A stretch of 64,000 nucleotides of DNA from Novosphingobium sp. PhB165 (GCF_004341845.1 NZ_SLVB01000009.1:1-64000); one strand, 5' to 3'; shown: positions 53,711-63,504, counted from the first letter of the stretch. Made by a program: numbers and translations. Notes: generated by a model not told the origin, from the sequence alone.

Positions 53711-56419
53711 TCAGAAGCGGAAGCGCACACCCGCCTGGATGGTGCGCGCCTGCAGGCGCACGCCATAGGGAAGCAGGCGATCCTTGCCCCACCACATCTG
53801 GGCATTGTTCTTCAGCAGGTTCGTCGCCTCTACGCTGAACGTGATATGCTCCCACGGCGTGAAGTTGAGCGCCGCGTCCAGACGCGACGTCGCGTCCATG
53901 TAGGGCGAGTAGTCGGGGAAGTCCGACATCACCGAAGTGCGATAGCGCGAGCGATAGTTCCAGGCGACACGGCCGCTGAACTCCGGCGTGTCGTAATAGA
54001 GCGCCGCATTGTAGGTCAGCTTCGACATGCCGATGGCATTGTTGTCCGAACCATCGGGGTAATTGATGTTGCCCTTGCGCAGCCAGGTCAGGTTGCCCTG
54101 AACACCGAAGTTCTTCCAGAAGCCGGGCAGGAAGTCGAAGAACGTCTGGCCCGCAATCTCGAAGCCCTGGAACGTGCCGCCGCCCGCATTGCGGTTCGTC
54201 CAGACTTGGCCGATCCCGCCGAATTCCGGAACGTACTCGTCCGCGACCGAATAGTAGATATAGCCCTTCGGCTTCTTGAGGTAGGACGCGAACGACACCG
54301 ACCCTGCTCGACCGAAGTAATATTCGAGCGAGGCGTCGAAGCTGTTTTCGCTATAGGCCTTGAGATCCGGATTGCCGGACGTGACCGTATTGTTCTGGAA
54401 GTTCACGATCCGGAACGGGCTGAGCGCATCGAAACCGACCCGCTGGACATTCTTCGTCCAGGCCAGGCGCAATTGCAGCTTCGAGGTGAAGTGGGCAATC
54501 GCATTGAAGCTTGGCAGGACATCGAGGAAATTGCCCTTGCCGGCGGCGTCGGTGATGACCTGGTTATTCTGCTTGTCGATATTGTAGGAGGCGCTGTCCG
54601 ATGTTCCCCACGTGTTGACCACGCGGGCGCCGAACACGCCCTCCACCGGCACGCCTGCGTCGAAGGCATAATTGAACTGCCCGTAGACCGCGAAAGTCTT
54701 CTCGCGCGAGGCATAGCCGCTGCCGAGATTGAGGCTCGGATTCTCGGTCGACCAGTCCTGTCCGGTCGTGCTCACGCCCTGCAACCACTGACGGACGCTA
54801 TCCATGTTGTTCATGAGATACTTGCCGTCGAGATGATACCAGGTCGGCGCGTCGAAGCCCGAAACATCGGTCGTCGATGTCTCGTAGGGATAGCCGACGT
54901 CGTCGAGCGCAATGGTCGCGCCGTTATTGCGCGGGAAGCTGTCGCGATAACCGTACCGGAAGCTGATCTTCCGATCGGTGAAGCGCGCGCCCATCTGGAA
55001 CGAGCGCAGCAGGCCGGTATCGGAAAGATCCTGTGTCAAATCGACTTGCGATGCGAAATTGCGGCTGCGCTCGACGCCGCGTTCGTCATGCAGATTGTCG
55101 AGATAATACTCGCCGGGGTTGGACATATCGACGCCGTTGAACGAGACGAAGGGACCACGGCCGGCGCCGACGTCTTCATTGAAGTTCACCGTCGCGCTGT
55201 CGATCGTCGAGAAGCGGTAGGTGCTCAGGACACCGTAGTAGACGCGCTTCGACTGATTGTACTGGGCGCTGAAATTGATCTTGGTGTGATCGTTGTGCCA
55301 GTGGGTCTCGAAGTTGCCGCCGTAATTGTTCGAGGTCTGGCGCTCGTAATAGGATTCCGGTCCACCGGCGATGATGCCGGAGGCGGGCGCCACCGTCATG
55401 CCGTCGATGGTCTGGAAATCGGTATTGCCGTTATCCGCATACGAGATGTTCGACAGGTTGTAGTTGCCATTGCGCAGCACGAGATGCAGGCGATCACGTG
55501 AACGCAGCTCACGGCTGCCGAAGTAATTGCCCTCAACCACGAAATCGAGCTGGTCGCTGGCCTGCCATTGCCACACGGCGTTGAGCGCAGGGCGGGAGAT
55601 CCGGCCGTTTTCCGTGCCGTAATTCACCGCATAGGGCGTGATCGTCGTCTGCTGCTGATCGGCGGGAAGCGAGTTCAGATCGGTGCCGAAGAAAGTGCCC
55701 GGCGTCTCGCTTTCAAGGAACGTCTCGTTGTAGTTGTTGCGCGTGTAGGATGCGTTGATCAGGAAGCCCATCTCGCCGATCCCGGTGTCGAACCGGTCGC
55801 CGACCAGGAGGCTGCCATAAGGGCTTTTGGTGTTGCCGATGCTGGAGAACACCTCGCGGAAGCTCCCCGCCAGGGTCAGGCCCTTGTTGAGGTCGAGCGG
55901 GCGGCGCAGTTCGACGTTCACGGTGCCGGCGATGCCGCCTTCCACCTGATCGGGCGTGCGGGTCTTGTAGACGTCGACGGCCTTGAGCAGTTCGGCCGGA
56001 ACGTCCGACAGGCTCATCGAGCGACCGACGCCGCTGGTAGCCTCGAAGCCGTTGATGGTCGTCGAGATGTCGGTCATGCCGCGGATCGAGATCGACGAGC
56101 CCTCGCCATGGACGCGGTCGATCTGGACGCCGGTGACGCGGGCAATCGCTTCGGGGACGTTATTGTCCGGCAATTTGCCGACGTCCTCGGCCACCACGGA
56201 GTCGACGATCTGCTTCGCCTTGCGCTTCTTCTGGGCGGCCTTTTCGACGCTGCCCCTGACGCCGGTGACCATGATCGTCGCGCCCGGCTGGGCGGTGTCG
56301 CCAGCGGCGTTTTCCTCGGCGCGGGCGGCGCCCGGCGCGGCTGTCAGCGCCATGACCATAACCGCCGTCATGGCCGACGAAAGCGCCAAACCTCGCCGCG
56401 AAACTCTACGTGACATCAT
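53711..56419 (-). CDS. TonB-dependent outer-membrane receptor (TonB-Xanth-Caul type)
   Basis: A 902-residue receptor with signal peptide (ALTAAPGAARAEEN), then the plug with KAKQIVDSVVAEDVGKLPDN and VPEAIARVTGVQIDR, and SISIRGM, which mark the TonB-Xanth-Caul receptor group used for plant polysaccharides and related glycans. The barrel ends IQAGVRFRF, with the terminal aromatic needed for assembly. I chose the ATG at 56419 with AAGGGGAA upstream; another ATG follows at 56416. The upstream promoter holds a GTATAC site, and a strong terminator follows. The ligand is unknown; arabinosylated fragments are likely from neighbours. Confidence 0.9.
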   Translation of the reverse strand: MMSRRVSRRGLALSSAMTAVMVMALTAAPGAARAEENAAGDTAQPGATIMVTGVRGSVEKAAQKKRKAKQIVDSVVAEDVGKLPDNNVPEAIARVTGVQIDRVHGEGSSISIRGMTDISTTINGFEATSGVGRSMSLSDVPAELLKAVDVYKTRTPDQVEGGIAGTVNVELRRPLDLNKGLTLAGSFREVFSSIGNTKSPYGSLLVGDRFDTGIGEMGFLINASYTRNNYNETFLESETPGTFFGTDLNSLPADQQQTTITPYAVNYGTENGRISRPALNAVWQWQASDQLDFVVEGNYFGSRELRSRDRLHLVLRNGNYNLSNISYADNGNTDFQTIDGMTVAPASGIIAGGPESYYERQTSNNYGGNFETHWHNDHTKINFSAQYNQSKRVYYGVLSTYRFSTIDSATVNFNEDVGAGRGPFVSFNGVDMSNPGEYYLDNLHDERGVERSRNFASQVDLTQDLSDTGLLRSFQMGARFTDRKISFRYGYRDSFPRNNGATIALDDVGYPYETSTTDVSGFDAPTWYHLDGKYLMNNMDSVRQWLQGVSTTGQDWSTENPSLNLGSGYASREKTFAVYGQFNYAFDAGVPVEGVFGARVVNTWGTSDSASYNIDKQNNQVITDAAGKGNFLDVLPSFNAIAHFTSKLQLRLAWTKNVQRVGFDALSPFRIVNFQNNTVTSGNPDLKAYSENSFDASLEYYFGRAGSVSFASYLKKPKGYIYYSVADEYVPEFGGIGQVWTNRNAGGGTFQGFEIAGQTFFDFLPGFWKNFGVQGNLTWLRKGNINYPDGSDNNAIGMSKLTYNAALYYDTPEFSGRVAWNYRSRYRTSVMSDFPDYSPYMDATSRLDAALNFTPWEHITFSVEATNLLKNNAQMWWGKDRLLPYGVRLQARTIQAGVRFRF

Positions 56420-56466
56420 GCGAACTTCCCCTTGTTTGTTCGGCCCTCGGCCCCGGATCACACCCG

Positions 56467-56484
56467 AATATATCGTATACCTCC
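56467..56484. promoter_or_regulatory. GTATAC operator upstream of the second receptor gene
   Basis: AATATATCGTATACCTCC has the core at 56475-56480, about 56 bases upstream of the receptor start. The left half matches the perfect sites, the right half is degenerate. Confidence 0.6.
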
Positions 56485-56579
56485 TACTTTATTTGTCGGA
56501 GTCAACGGAGTTGTCACGGACCGGCAACAAAACGGGCGTTCCGTGACAAAAATGCATCGAATCTTGCATTTATAACGAG

Positions 56580-56612
56580 AAAGGGGAGCGCGGACGGACC
56601 GCGCTCCCCTTT
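56580..56612. terminator. Terminator of the GH127-Ldh-DUF885-GH43 operon
   Basis: AAAGGGGAGCGCGG and CCGCGCTCCCCTTT make a 14-base perfect stem with a 5-base loop. A/T-runs flank it on both sides, so it can work in either direction. Confidence 0.88.
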
Positions 56613-56646
56613 CAATTAGTCGGAGAATTAAATTCGATTCGGCGCC

Positions 56647-58233
56647 CTACCCGCAAGGGATCGGCGGTGCCTTGTCCGAATCGCGCACAATCGGGACTGC
56701 CGGTTGGTGCGCCAGCACTTCCCATTCCTGCACGGCAAGCGCGGCGTGCGTCTTGCCGTCCGTAGATGCCTCCATCACCGCGCGCAGACAGCGGGTGGTG
56801 ACCGGGCGGAATGAGACGTTCTGGAAAGCGTCGGTCGCGGTGCCGTAGGCGCTGGGACGCGGGACGGGTTTCCATCCCTTTTCCCAGTATTCGAGATGCC
56901 ACTTGGCCGGCGGCGCGACGCCGACGCCCGAGCCGGCAGGCTGGTCGTTCCAGAAGCGGATGCGCGATCCGTTCACCGTCACCGGCTCATCCCAGCGGTA
57001 TTCGATCCACTGACTGGGCGGATTGTTCGGTGACCAGCTGCCCCACATGTCGGGCGGCAGCGGGGCTTCCTTCACGATCCCGTCGTTCAGCGACTTGATC
57101 CAGAACTGCACCGGCACCGGCTTGTTGGAAGCGGTCGCCCACGCCGAACGGGCAATGTTGCGCGTGGCGGCCAGCGGAGGCTGCGGGCGCAGGGTCGGGG
57201 TGACCGGCAGGATCCGCGCGGGAGAGACGCTGTCGTCCCACTCCATCTTGTCGAGCGCGACGCTGCGGCGGAAGTGGCCGCCGCCCTTGGCGTCCGCCGT
57301 GTGGTAGGCGAGGTACCACTGCCCCTTGAACTCGACCGCGCCGGAGTGCGAGGTGGTGGAGGATACCGGCTTCAGCACCACGCCGCGATACGTCCACGGC
57401 CCCATCGGCGAAGGCGCGGTGCCGTAGGCGATGCAGGCGTGGTAGACGGCGGGCGTGCAGTCCGACGTCGGGCCGGCCTTGTTGCCGGCGTAGAGCATGT
57501 AATACGTGCCCTTGCGCTTCATGATCCACGGCGCTTCGAAGAAGCCGGTCAGCCCCTTCATTTCCAGCTCCGGGCCCTTGGGCGTGATCATGTCCCGCTC
57601 CAGCTCCATGCCGCGAAGCTGGCCGAACGTGCCCCAGTAGATGTAGACCCGGCCATCGTCGTCGATCATCATGGTCGGATCGATATTCTGGATATCGTTG
57701 GCGACCGGCACTTTCTGCGAGATGATCGGGCCCGAGGGATGCGCATCGCGCCATGGGCCGAGCGGGCTGTCCGCCGCAGCCACGCCGATGGCGAAGCGGT
57801 CCTTGGCGTCGCTGTTCTTCTCCAGCACCGGGGCGTAGAGGTAGTAGCGCTTGACCCCATTCGGATCCTCGGGGCCCTGAATGATCTGCCCAGCATAGGC
57901 ACGCGCGGGTTCGGCCCATGCGAAGACGTTTTCCGGCTTCAGGATCGCCGGATAATGCGTCCATTTGTGCGAGGCCGGATCGGCGGTCTTCAGCAATTGC
58001 CATTCGGGCATGATGAAGTCGTTGACGTCCGGAGCCGCCTCGTCCCGGCCGGTGAGGATCCAGAGCTGGCCGTCCGCCACGAACGGCGCGGGATCGGTGG
58101 AGTAGTAATCCCCGTCGGCGAGGATCGGATTGCCCGGAATGGTCAGTTCGCGCGCCTGCTGCGCGAAAACGGGTGCCGGGGCGGCGGGCACGAATGCACA
58201 CGCCGCCAGCATCAGTGCGAGCCTATTCCTCAT
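56647..58233 (-). CDS. GH43 glycosidase with C-terminal sugar-binding-like domain, exported
   Basis: A 528-residue secreted enzyme with signal peptide (ending near PAPVFAQ). The five-bladed GH43 propeller (about 35-345) has its catalytic acids in YYSTDPAPF, DPTMMIDDDG and GFFEAPWIMKRKGTYYM. The C-terminal region (about 355-520) resembles a galactose-binding/discoidin-like fold. GH43 enzymes release alpha-L-arabinofuranose or beta-D-xylose. The start at 58233 overlaps the upstream DUF885 gene by 11 bases. It is the last gene of an operon with GH127, so arabinose removal is likely. Confidence 0.88.
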   Translation of the reverse strand: MRNRLALMLAACAFVPAAPAPVFAQQARELTIPGNPILADGDYYSTDPAPFVADGQLWILTGRDEAAPDVNDFIMPEWQLLKTADPASHKWTHYPAILKPENVFAWAEPARAYAGQIIQGPEDPNGVKRYYLYAPVLEKNSDAKDRFAIGVAAADSPLGPWRDAHPSGPIISQKVPVANDIQNIDPTMMIDDDGRVYIYWGTFGQLRGMELERDMITPKGPELEMKGLTGFFEAPWIMKRKGTYYMLYAGNKAGPTSDCTPAVYHACIAYGTAPSPMGPWTYRGVVLKPVSSTTSHSGAVEFKGQWYLAYHTADAKGGGHFRRSVALDKMEWDDSVSPARILPVTPTLRPQPPLAATRNIARSAWATASNKPVPVQFWIKSLNDGIVKEAPLPPDMWGSWSPNNPPSQWIEYRWDEPVTVNGSRIRFWNDQPAGSGVGVAPPAKWHLEYWEKGWKPVPRPSAYGTATDAFQNVSFRPVTTRCLRAVMEASTDGKTHAALAVQEWEVLAHQPAVPIVRDSDKAPPIPCG

Positions 58234-60010
58234 CGGGATAGGGGCCCTTGCCACCGTCCTTGATCAGCTGGTCGACGCGCTGGTCGATCACCGGCAGCGG
58301 CACGCCGCCAAGCTGAAGAACCGCATCATGGAAAGCCCGGATGTTGAACTTCGGCCCAAGCGCAGTTTCCGCCTTCTTGCGCGCGTCCATGAAGGCCAGC
58401 TGGCCCATGTAGTAGGACAGCGCCTGGCCCGGCCAGGAGATGTAGCGATCCACCTCGGTCTCGATCTCGTGATCGGAAAGCGCGGTGTTGTCGCGCAAGT
58501 ACTGCTGCGCCTGCTCGCGGGTCCAGCCCTTGGCGTGAATGCCCGTATCGACGACAAGGCGCGAGGCGCGCCACGCCTGATAGCTGAGCATGCCGAAGCG
58601 GTCATAGGGCGTTTCGTACATGCCCATGTCCTCGCCCAGCGCCTCGCAATAGAGCGCCCAGCCCTCGCCATAAGCCGAGAGATAGGTGTCGCGACGGAAG
58701 GCCGGCAGGTCCTTGTTCTCCATTGCCAGCGGCATTTGCATCGCGTGGCCCGGCGCGCTCTCGTGCAGGGTCAGCGCGATCTGCGAGTAGAACGGGCGGC
58801 TCGGCAGGTCGTAGGTGTTGACGAGGTAGATGCCCGGACCGCCGCGCCCGCCGGTGTAGAACGGTGCGATGTCATCGGGCACCGGCTTGATGGCGAAGCG
58901 GCTGCGCGGCAGGTGGCCGAAGAACTGCGAGGCCTTGCCGTCGAAGGTCTTGGCGATCCACGCGGCGCGGTAGAGCAGCTCGTTCGGCGTCTTGGGATAG
59001 AACTGCGGATCGGTGCGCAGGAAGTGCAGGAACGCCTTGAGGTCGCCCTTGAAGCCGACCTGCTGCATCACCTCGTTCATCTGCGAGCGGATGCGCGCCA
59101 TTTCGCTGAGGCCGATCTGGTGGATTTCCTCCGGCGACTTGTCGAGCGTGACAAACTCGGAAATCTTCGACTGGTAATAGGCCTTGCCGTCCGGCAGCGC
59201 ATAGGCGGCCAGCGACTTGCGGGCCTGCTTTTCGTACTCGCTGCGCATGAACGTCAGCAGCTTGGCATGGGCGGGCACGACACTGCCGGTAATCGCCTCA
59301 CGCGCTGCGGCGCGCAGCTTCTCCTGTTCGGCGGCCGGGATCGTCGAGGGCAGCTTTTTGAACGGTTCGTAGAACGGCGAGTCCTCGGGCGTCTTGGCGT
59401 CGACGACGAGTTCGATGCTCTTGTCGCGCCCGATCAGCGTGACTTGCGGGGCCGAGAAACCGCGCTTCAGGCCCGCGCGCATATTGTCGATCTGCTGATC
59501 GTAGAAATGCGGGATCTCGCGCAGCATTTCGAGGTAGTTCTCGGCGCCCTTCTGGTCGCGCAGCGGCTCCCGCGCCCAGCCGGCCAGATCGCCCCAGAAG
59601 CTGGTATCGGCGTTGAACGGCTTTTCGTAATCGCGGTATCGCTGCTCGGCAACGAGCGCGTCGATCTGGCCCTTGTAGACTGCGAAGTTGATGCGGTTTT
59701 CCGGCGAAAGCTTGGCCTGATCGATGGCGGCAAGCTGCTTTTCCACCTGGGTCCAGCGGGCCAGACGCTCGGCCTGCGCCTTGGCGCCGACATCGGGCAG
59801 CATCAGCGTCTGGCTCTTCGGGCCATCCTCGCTGGGGCCCGACTGTGCCGCGCGCCAGGCATATTCGGACGTGTAGATCGCCTCAAACGCCTCATCGGCG
59901 GTCTGGACTTTGGCAGTCTGAGCGGCGGGGGCGGCCACTGCGGCGTGGGCGATGCCCACGGCAAGCGCCGCGCCTGCCAGCAGCAGCGCGCGGCCAAGCG
60001 TATTCTTCAC
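58223..60010 (-). CDS. DUF885 putative metallopeptidase, exported
   Basis: A 595-residue DUF885 protein with signal peptide (ALLLAGAALAVGIAHAAVAA). The conserved motif HESAPGHAMQ begins at His416, followed about 25-40 residues later by GEGWALYCEALGEDMG, which gives the extra Glu of a HExxxGH-type zinc site. Such proteins are predicted secreted metallopeptidases and are common in Xanthomonas and Sphingomonas. The GTG start at 60010 is preceded by AAAGGGGA and lies one base after the Ldh stop. In this operon it probably cleaves peptides freed by the glycosidases, which is inference. Confidence 0.83.
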   Translation of the reverse strand: MKNTLGRALLLAGAALAVGIAHAAVAAPAAQTAKVQTADEAFEAIYTSEYAWRAAQSGPSEDGPKSQTLMLPDVGAKAQAERLARWTQVEKQLAAIDQAKLSPENRINFAVYKGQIDALVAEQRYRDYEKPFNADTSFWGDLAGWAREPLRDQKGAENYLEMLREIPHFYDQQIDNMRAGLKRGFSAPQVTLIGRDKSIELVVDAKTPEDSPFYEPFKKLPSTIPAAEQEKLRAAAREAITGSVVPAHAKLLTFMRSEYEKQARKSLAAYALPDGKAYYQSKISEFVTLDKSPEEIHQIGLSEMARIRSQMNEVMQQVGFKGDLKAFLHFLRTDPQFYPKTPNELLYRAAWIAKTFDGKASQFFGHLPRSRFAIKPVPDDIAPFYTGGRGGPGIYLVNTYDLPSRPFYSQIALTLHESAPGHAMQMPLAMENKDLPAFRRDTYLSAYGEGWALYCEALGEDMGMYETPYDRFGMLSYQAWRASRLVVDTGIHAKGWTREQAQQYLRDNTALSDHEIETEVDRYISWPGQALSYYMGQLAFMDARKKAETALGPKFNIRAFHDAVLQLGGVPLPVIDQRVDQLIKDGGKGPYPDEE

Positions 60011-60011
60011 G

Positions 60012-61040
60012 TCAATTTCCCCTTTCGAGAATTTCGAGAATGTCGGCGTGGAGCTGCGCGGGGATGCGCACGCCTTCCACTTGCGAACGCGCGCGAGCCA
60101 GCAGGCGGCGCGCGCCGGGAAGGCGGGCGCCCTGCCCTTCGATGGTTTCGAACATGGTCTCGGCGCGCTTCAGGTATTCATCCACGCTGTCGCCCAGGAA
60201 GCCCGCCGGATCGATCACGACGATCAGTTCGCCGCCGATTGGCGAACCACCGCGTCCTTCGTCTGCCGCCAGCGATTCCGCGCTGGTCATGTCGCCGATC
60301 AGCGGCCCGGCCAGCAGTTCGACCATGGCCGCCAGCGCCGATCCCTTGTGCGCGCCGAACGTGCGCATCGCACCGTCGAGCACGGCCTTGGCATCGGTGG
60401 AGGGACGGCCATCGGCGTCATAGCCCCAGTCCGGCGGGATCGCCTTGCCCGCGCGGCGGTGCAGTTCGATCTCTCCGCGCGCGACGGCGCTGGTGGCGAA
60501 GTCGAACACGAAGGGCGCGCGATCGGGGCGCGGCCAGCCGAAAGCGATCGGGTTGGTGCCGAACACCGGCTTGGTGCCGCCCTCCGGCGCAACCCAGGCG
60601 TGGCTGGGCGTGAAAGCGAGTGCAACGAGGCCCTGTTCGGCCAGCGCCTCTACCTCTGGCCAGAGCGCGGCGAAGTGGACCACGTTGTTCAGCGCCATGG
60701 CGGCAATGCCGTAAGCCTTGGCCTTCTCCACCAGCAGCGGCATCCCGCGCTCGAAGGGAAGCTGGGCGAAGCCGCCCTTGCCGTCGACCTTGACCAGCGC
60801 CTTGGCAGGCTCGGTCACTTCCGGCACGGCATCGGGCACCACCACGCCGCGCGCCACCGAATTGGCGGCGACGAGCAGGCGGTAAAGCCCGTGCGAGGTG
60901 CAACCATCCCGCTCGCCCGAGACCATGGTCTGGGCCACGGCAGCGGCGTGATCGGGGGCAAGACCGCAGGCCTGCAGCACCTTGCGGGCCAGCGCATCTG
61001 CTTCGTCGAGCGTGAACGCGACTTCGTTTAGACCAGTCAT
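60012..61040 (-). CDS. Ldh-family NAD(P)-dependent oxidoreductase
   Basis: A 342-residue member of the malate/L-lactate dehydrogenase (Ldh2/YiaK/DpkA) family, with SHGLYRLLVAANSVARG, FGTNPIAFGWPR and FDFATSAVARGEIE as typical segments. The family includes 2,3-diketogulonate reductase, ureidoglycolate dehydrogenase and delta1-piperideine/pyrroline-2-carboxylate reductases. The last would match the hydroxyproline context, a sugar-acid substrate the arabinose context. The start at 61040 is 12 bases inside the preceding GH127 stop region. It is cytoplasmic. Confidence 0.83.
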   Translation of the reverse strand: MTGLNEVAFTLDEADALARKVLQACGLAPDHAAAVAQTMVSGERDGCTSHGLYRLLVAANSVARGVVVPDAVPEVTEPAKALVKVDGKGGFAQLPFERGMPLLVEKAKAYGIAAMALNNVVHFAALWPEVEALAEQGLVALAFTPSHAWVAPEGGTKPVFGTNPIAFGWPRPDRAPFVFDFATSAVARGEIELHRRAGKAIPPDWGYDADGRPSTDAKAVLDGAMRTFGAHKGSALAAMVELLAGPLIGDMTSAESLAADEGRGGSPIGGELIVVIDPAGFLGDSVDEYLKRAETMFETIEGQGARLPGARRLLARARSQVEGVRIPAQLHADILEILERGN

Positions 61041-61051
61041 TTTCCGTGAAC

Positions 61052-63421
61052 TCACTTGGTCGCCGGCTTCGCCGTGAACAGGCGCATGCCGAAGATCGGA
61101 CCGGCCGAGCTGCGGTCATGCGGCACGATGCGCACCTTGACCTGGCTCTTGCCCTTGGTCAGCGCCTCGGGCAGCGGATAGTCGACGTCCATGAACTTGC
61201 CCGGCGTATCGTTGTCGAGCGTCTGGGTGACGACCTTGGTGCCATCGACGAAGATGTCGAACACGCGCGAACGCTCGCTGCCCCAATAGATCGCCTGCAG
61301 CAGCAGCGGGCCCGGCTTTACCTTCATCGTGAACTCGATGTAGCCGCCCGAGCGGGCGTCCCGCCCGTTTCGGCCACGGTACGAGACCGGGTAGGAGATT
61401 TCCGAGGTCAGGTTGTGATCGCGCTCGGGCTGCATTTCGCCCAGGTGCATGACGTCGATCGAGCGGGCGGCGATGTCCTTCTGGCGCGCCTGTTCGGCCA
61501 GGAACGAGGCTTCCTCGCTCTTCCAGCCGGCCTCGGTGAAGCGCTTGAAGTAGACCGCGCTGCGGCGGTCGTACTGGCTGTAGAACGGCACGAACGTCAG
61601 GTCCGCCGGGCGCATCACGCCGGTGGTCTGGAAACGCGGACGGTCCGAAACGATCGGCGCGAAGGCCGACAGCGGATTGTCGCCCACCATCGCCGGCTCG
61701 ACGCCGGTGAACTCCATTTCGGCCGGACCGAGGTCCGCCGCCATGACCAGCGGGCCGCGCAGCACGGCCACCACGTCCTGCGAACCGGCGGCCGCCTCGA
61801 ACCGCAGATCGAGCGGCAGGGTGAGCGAGATCGTGTCGCCCTTCTTCCAGCGACGGTCGATGACAGCGTAGCCATTCACGGCATTGGCCGGAACCGGGGC
61901 ACCGTTGACGGCGACCAGCGCACGGCCGTTGGCCCAGCCCGGAATGCGCAGCGCGAGGGTGAACTTGCCGTTCTTCACCGCATCCAGCGTCACGCCCACT
62001 TCGGGCTTGAACGGATATTCGGTGGCCAGCGTCAGCGCCACGCCCTTGGCCTTCCACTCCGCCTTCGACGGGATGAAGAGGTTCACGAACAGCGTGTCGT
62101 CACCCTGCCAGTAGATGGAATCGCCGTGCTTTGAATGGCTTTCCATGCCCGAGCCGACGCAGCACCAGAAGGCTTCCTCGCCCGGCTGCGAATAGCCGCG
62201 CGGGGCGCCGCTCATCATCGGCGTCATGTACGTGAAGCCGCCGGTATGCGGGTTGTGCGCGGACATCACGTGATTGAGGTGGGCGCGCTCGTAATAGTCG
62301 AACAGCGCGCCGTCCGGCTGCCACGAGTAGAGCTGACGGGTCAGCTTCAGCATGTTGTAGGTGTTGCAGTGCTCACAGGTCGATTCCGTGAGGTGCAGCG
62401 CGATATTGTCCGGCTCGAAGAAGTATTCGCGGTCGGCATTGCCGCCGATCACGTAGCTGTGATGCTGGGTCACGCGCTCCCAGAAGAAACGGGCGGCGCG
62501 GCCCGGCTCGTCCTTGCCGGTCAGCTCGTGAATGCGCGCCAGGCCGATCAGCTTGGGCACTTGCGTATTGGCGTGGAAGTTGGACAGCTTGTCCTCCTGC
62601 GCCACCAGCGGATCGAGCACCTTCTTGTCGTAGATGCGTTCCGCCACCTTCAGCCAGCGCAGATCGCCGGTCTGGGCGTAGAGTTCGGCATAGCTTTCGT
62701 TCAGGCCGCCATATTCGCAGCCCAGCAGTTCCTGCATCTGCTTGTCGTCGAGCGCGGCGAAGACCTTCTCGAAGTATCCGCCCAGGCCGATGACCACTTC
62801 CAGCGCCTTGGCATTGCCCCAGGCCGAATGGATATCGAGCAGACCCGCGAAGTACTTGTGCACGGTGTAGAGCGGCGACCACGATCCGTTGAGGTCGAAC
62901 CCGCCCGACTTGATCTCCCCGCGCATGACTTCGGGGAAGATCTCCTGCCCGTCGACGACCTTGCCGTCCTTGGTCTTGCGGCCGAGCGCGCCGATATAGC
63001 CATCGCTGCGCTGCGCCTGGCAGAGCGCCAGTTCGTCAACGATATAGTCCGCGCGGCGGCGGCATTCGGGATTGCCGGTCTGCTGCCATGCCAAGACCAG
63101 CGCGGTCATGTAGTGGCCAAGGGTGTGACCGGCGATAGTATCCGATTCCCAGCCACCATAGATCGGCGCCTTGGGCTCAAGACCTGCATACTTGCGGAAA
63201 TTGTGCAGGAAGCGATCGGGGCTGAGCGACATCAGGTAGTCGACGTTGACGTCCACCGCGGTCGCATAGTCCGAAGCCATGAGCCGCACGTCGCTGAGCG
63301 GCAGCGGCTTCGCCTTGATCGGAAGCTTGGGGGCGATGACGGCCGCGAAGCCCTTGAGAGGGACAGAGCTGACAGCCAGCGCCGCCACACCCGCCATCCA
63401 TTCGCGCCGATTGGCCTTCAT
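61052..63421 (-). CDS. GH127 beta-L-arabinofuranosidase (DUF1680)
   Basis: A 789-residue DUF1680/GH127 protein with a Tat- or Sec-like signal (NRREWMAGVAALAVSS). The zinc/thiolate catalytic site of HypBA1 is recognisable: an ESTCEHCNT motif (about residues 347-354) matching Glu338/Cys340, and FWCCVGSGMESH with adjacent Cys near 420-421 matching Cys417/Cys418, the first being the nucleophile. A candidate acid/base Glu is in DREYFFE. HypBA1 removes beta-L-arabinofuranose from hydroxyproline-linked arabino-oligosaccharides of extensin. It heads an operon with the Ldh, DUF885 and GH43 genes. GH146 is a related alternative. Confidence 0.9.
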   Translation of the reverse strand: MKANRREWMAGVAALAVSSVPLKGFAAVIAPKLPIKAKPLPLSDVRLMASDYATAVDVNVDYLMSLSPDRFLHNFRKYAGLEPKAPIYGGWESDTIAGHTLGHYMTALVLAWQQTGNPECRRRADYIVDELALCQAQRSDGYIGALGRKTKDGKVVDGQEIFPEVMRGEIKSGGFDLNGSWSPLYTVHKYFAGLLDIHSAWGNAKALEVVIGLGGYFEKVFAALDDKQMQELLGCEYGGLNESYAELYAQTGDLRWLKVAERIYDKKVLDPLVAQEDKLSNFHANTQVPKLIGLARIHELTGKDEPGRAARFFWERVTQHHSYVIGGNADREYFFEPDNIALHLTESTCEHCNTYNMLKLTRQLYSWQPDGALFDYYERAHLNHVMSAHNPHTGGFTYMTPMMSGAPRGYSQPGEEAFWCCVGSGMESHSKHGDSIYWQGDDTLFVNLFIPSKAEWKAKGVALTLATEYPFKPEVGVTLDAVKNGKFTLALRIPGWANGRALVAVNGAPVPANAVNGYAVIDRRWKKGDTISLTLPLDLRFEAAAGSQDVVAVLRGPLVMAADLGPAEMEFTGVEPAMVGDNPLSAFAPIVSDRPRFQTTGVMRPADLTFVPFYSQYDRRSAVYFKRFTEAGWKSEEASFLAEQARQKDIAARSIDVMHLGEMQPERDHNLTSEISYPVSYRGRNGRDARSGGYIEFTMKVKPGPLLLQAIYWGSERSRVFDIFVDGTKVVTQTLDNDTPGKFMDVDYPLPEALTKGKSQVKVRIVPHDRSSAGPIFGMRLFTAKPATK

Positions 63422-63437
63422 CACCAGAAACTCCTAT

Positions 63438-63456
63438 CGAATATCGTATACGGTTA
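63438..63456. promoter_or_regulatory. GTATAC operator upstream of the GH127 operon
   Basis: CGAATATCGTATACGGTTA has its core at 63446-63451, 25 bases from the GH127 start. It differs from the perfect palindrome at one position in the right half. Confidence 0.75.
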
Positions 63457-63504
63457 TTGATAAGCTTCGGAGGGCGCGAGTCAACCCTGTTGAACCGTGT
63501 GCCG

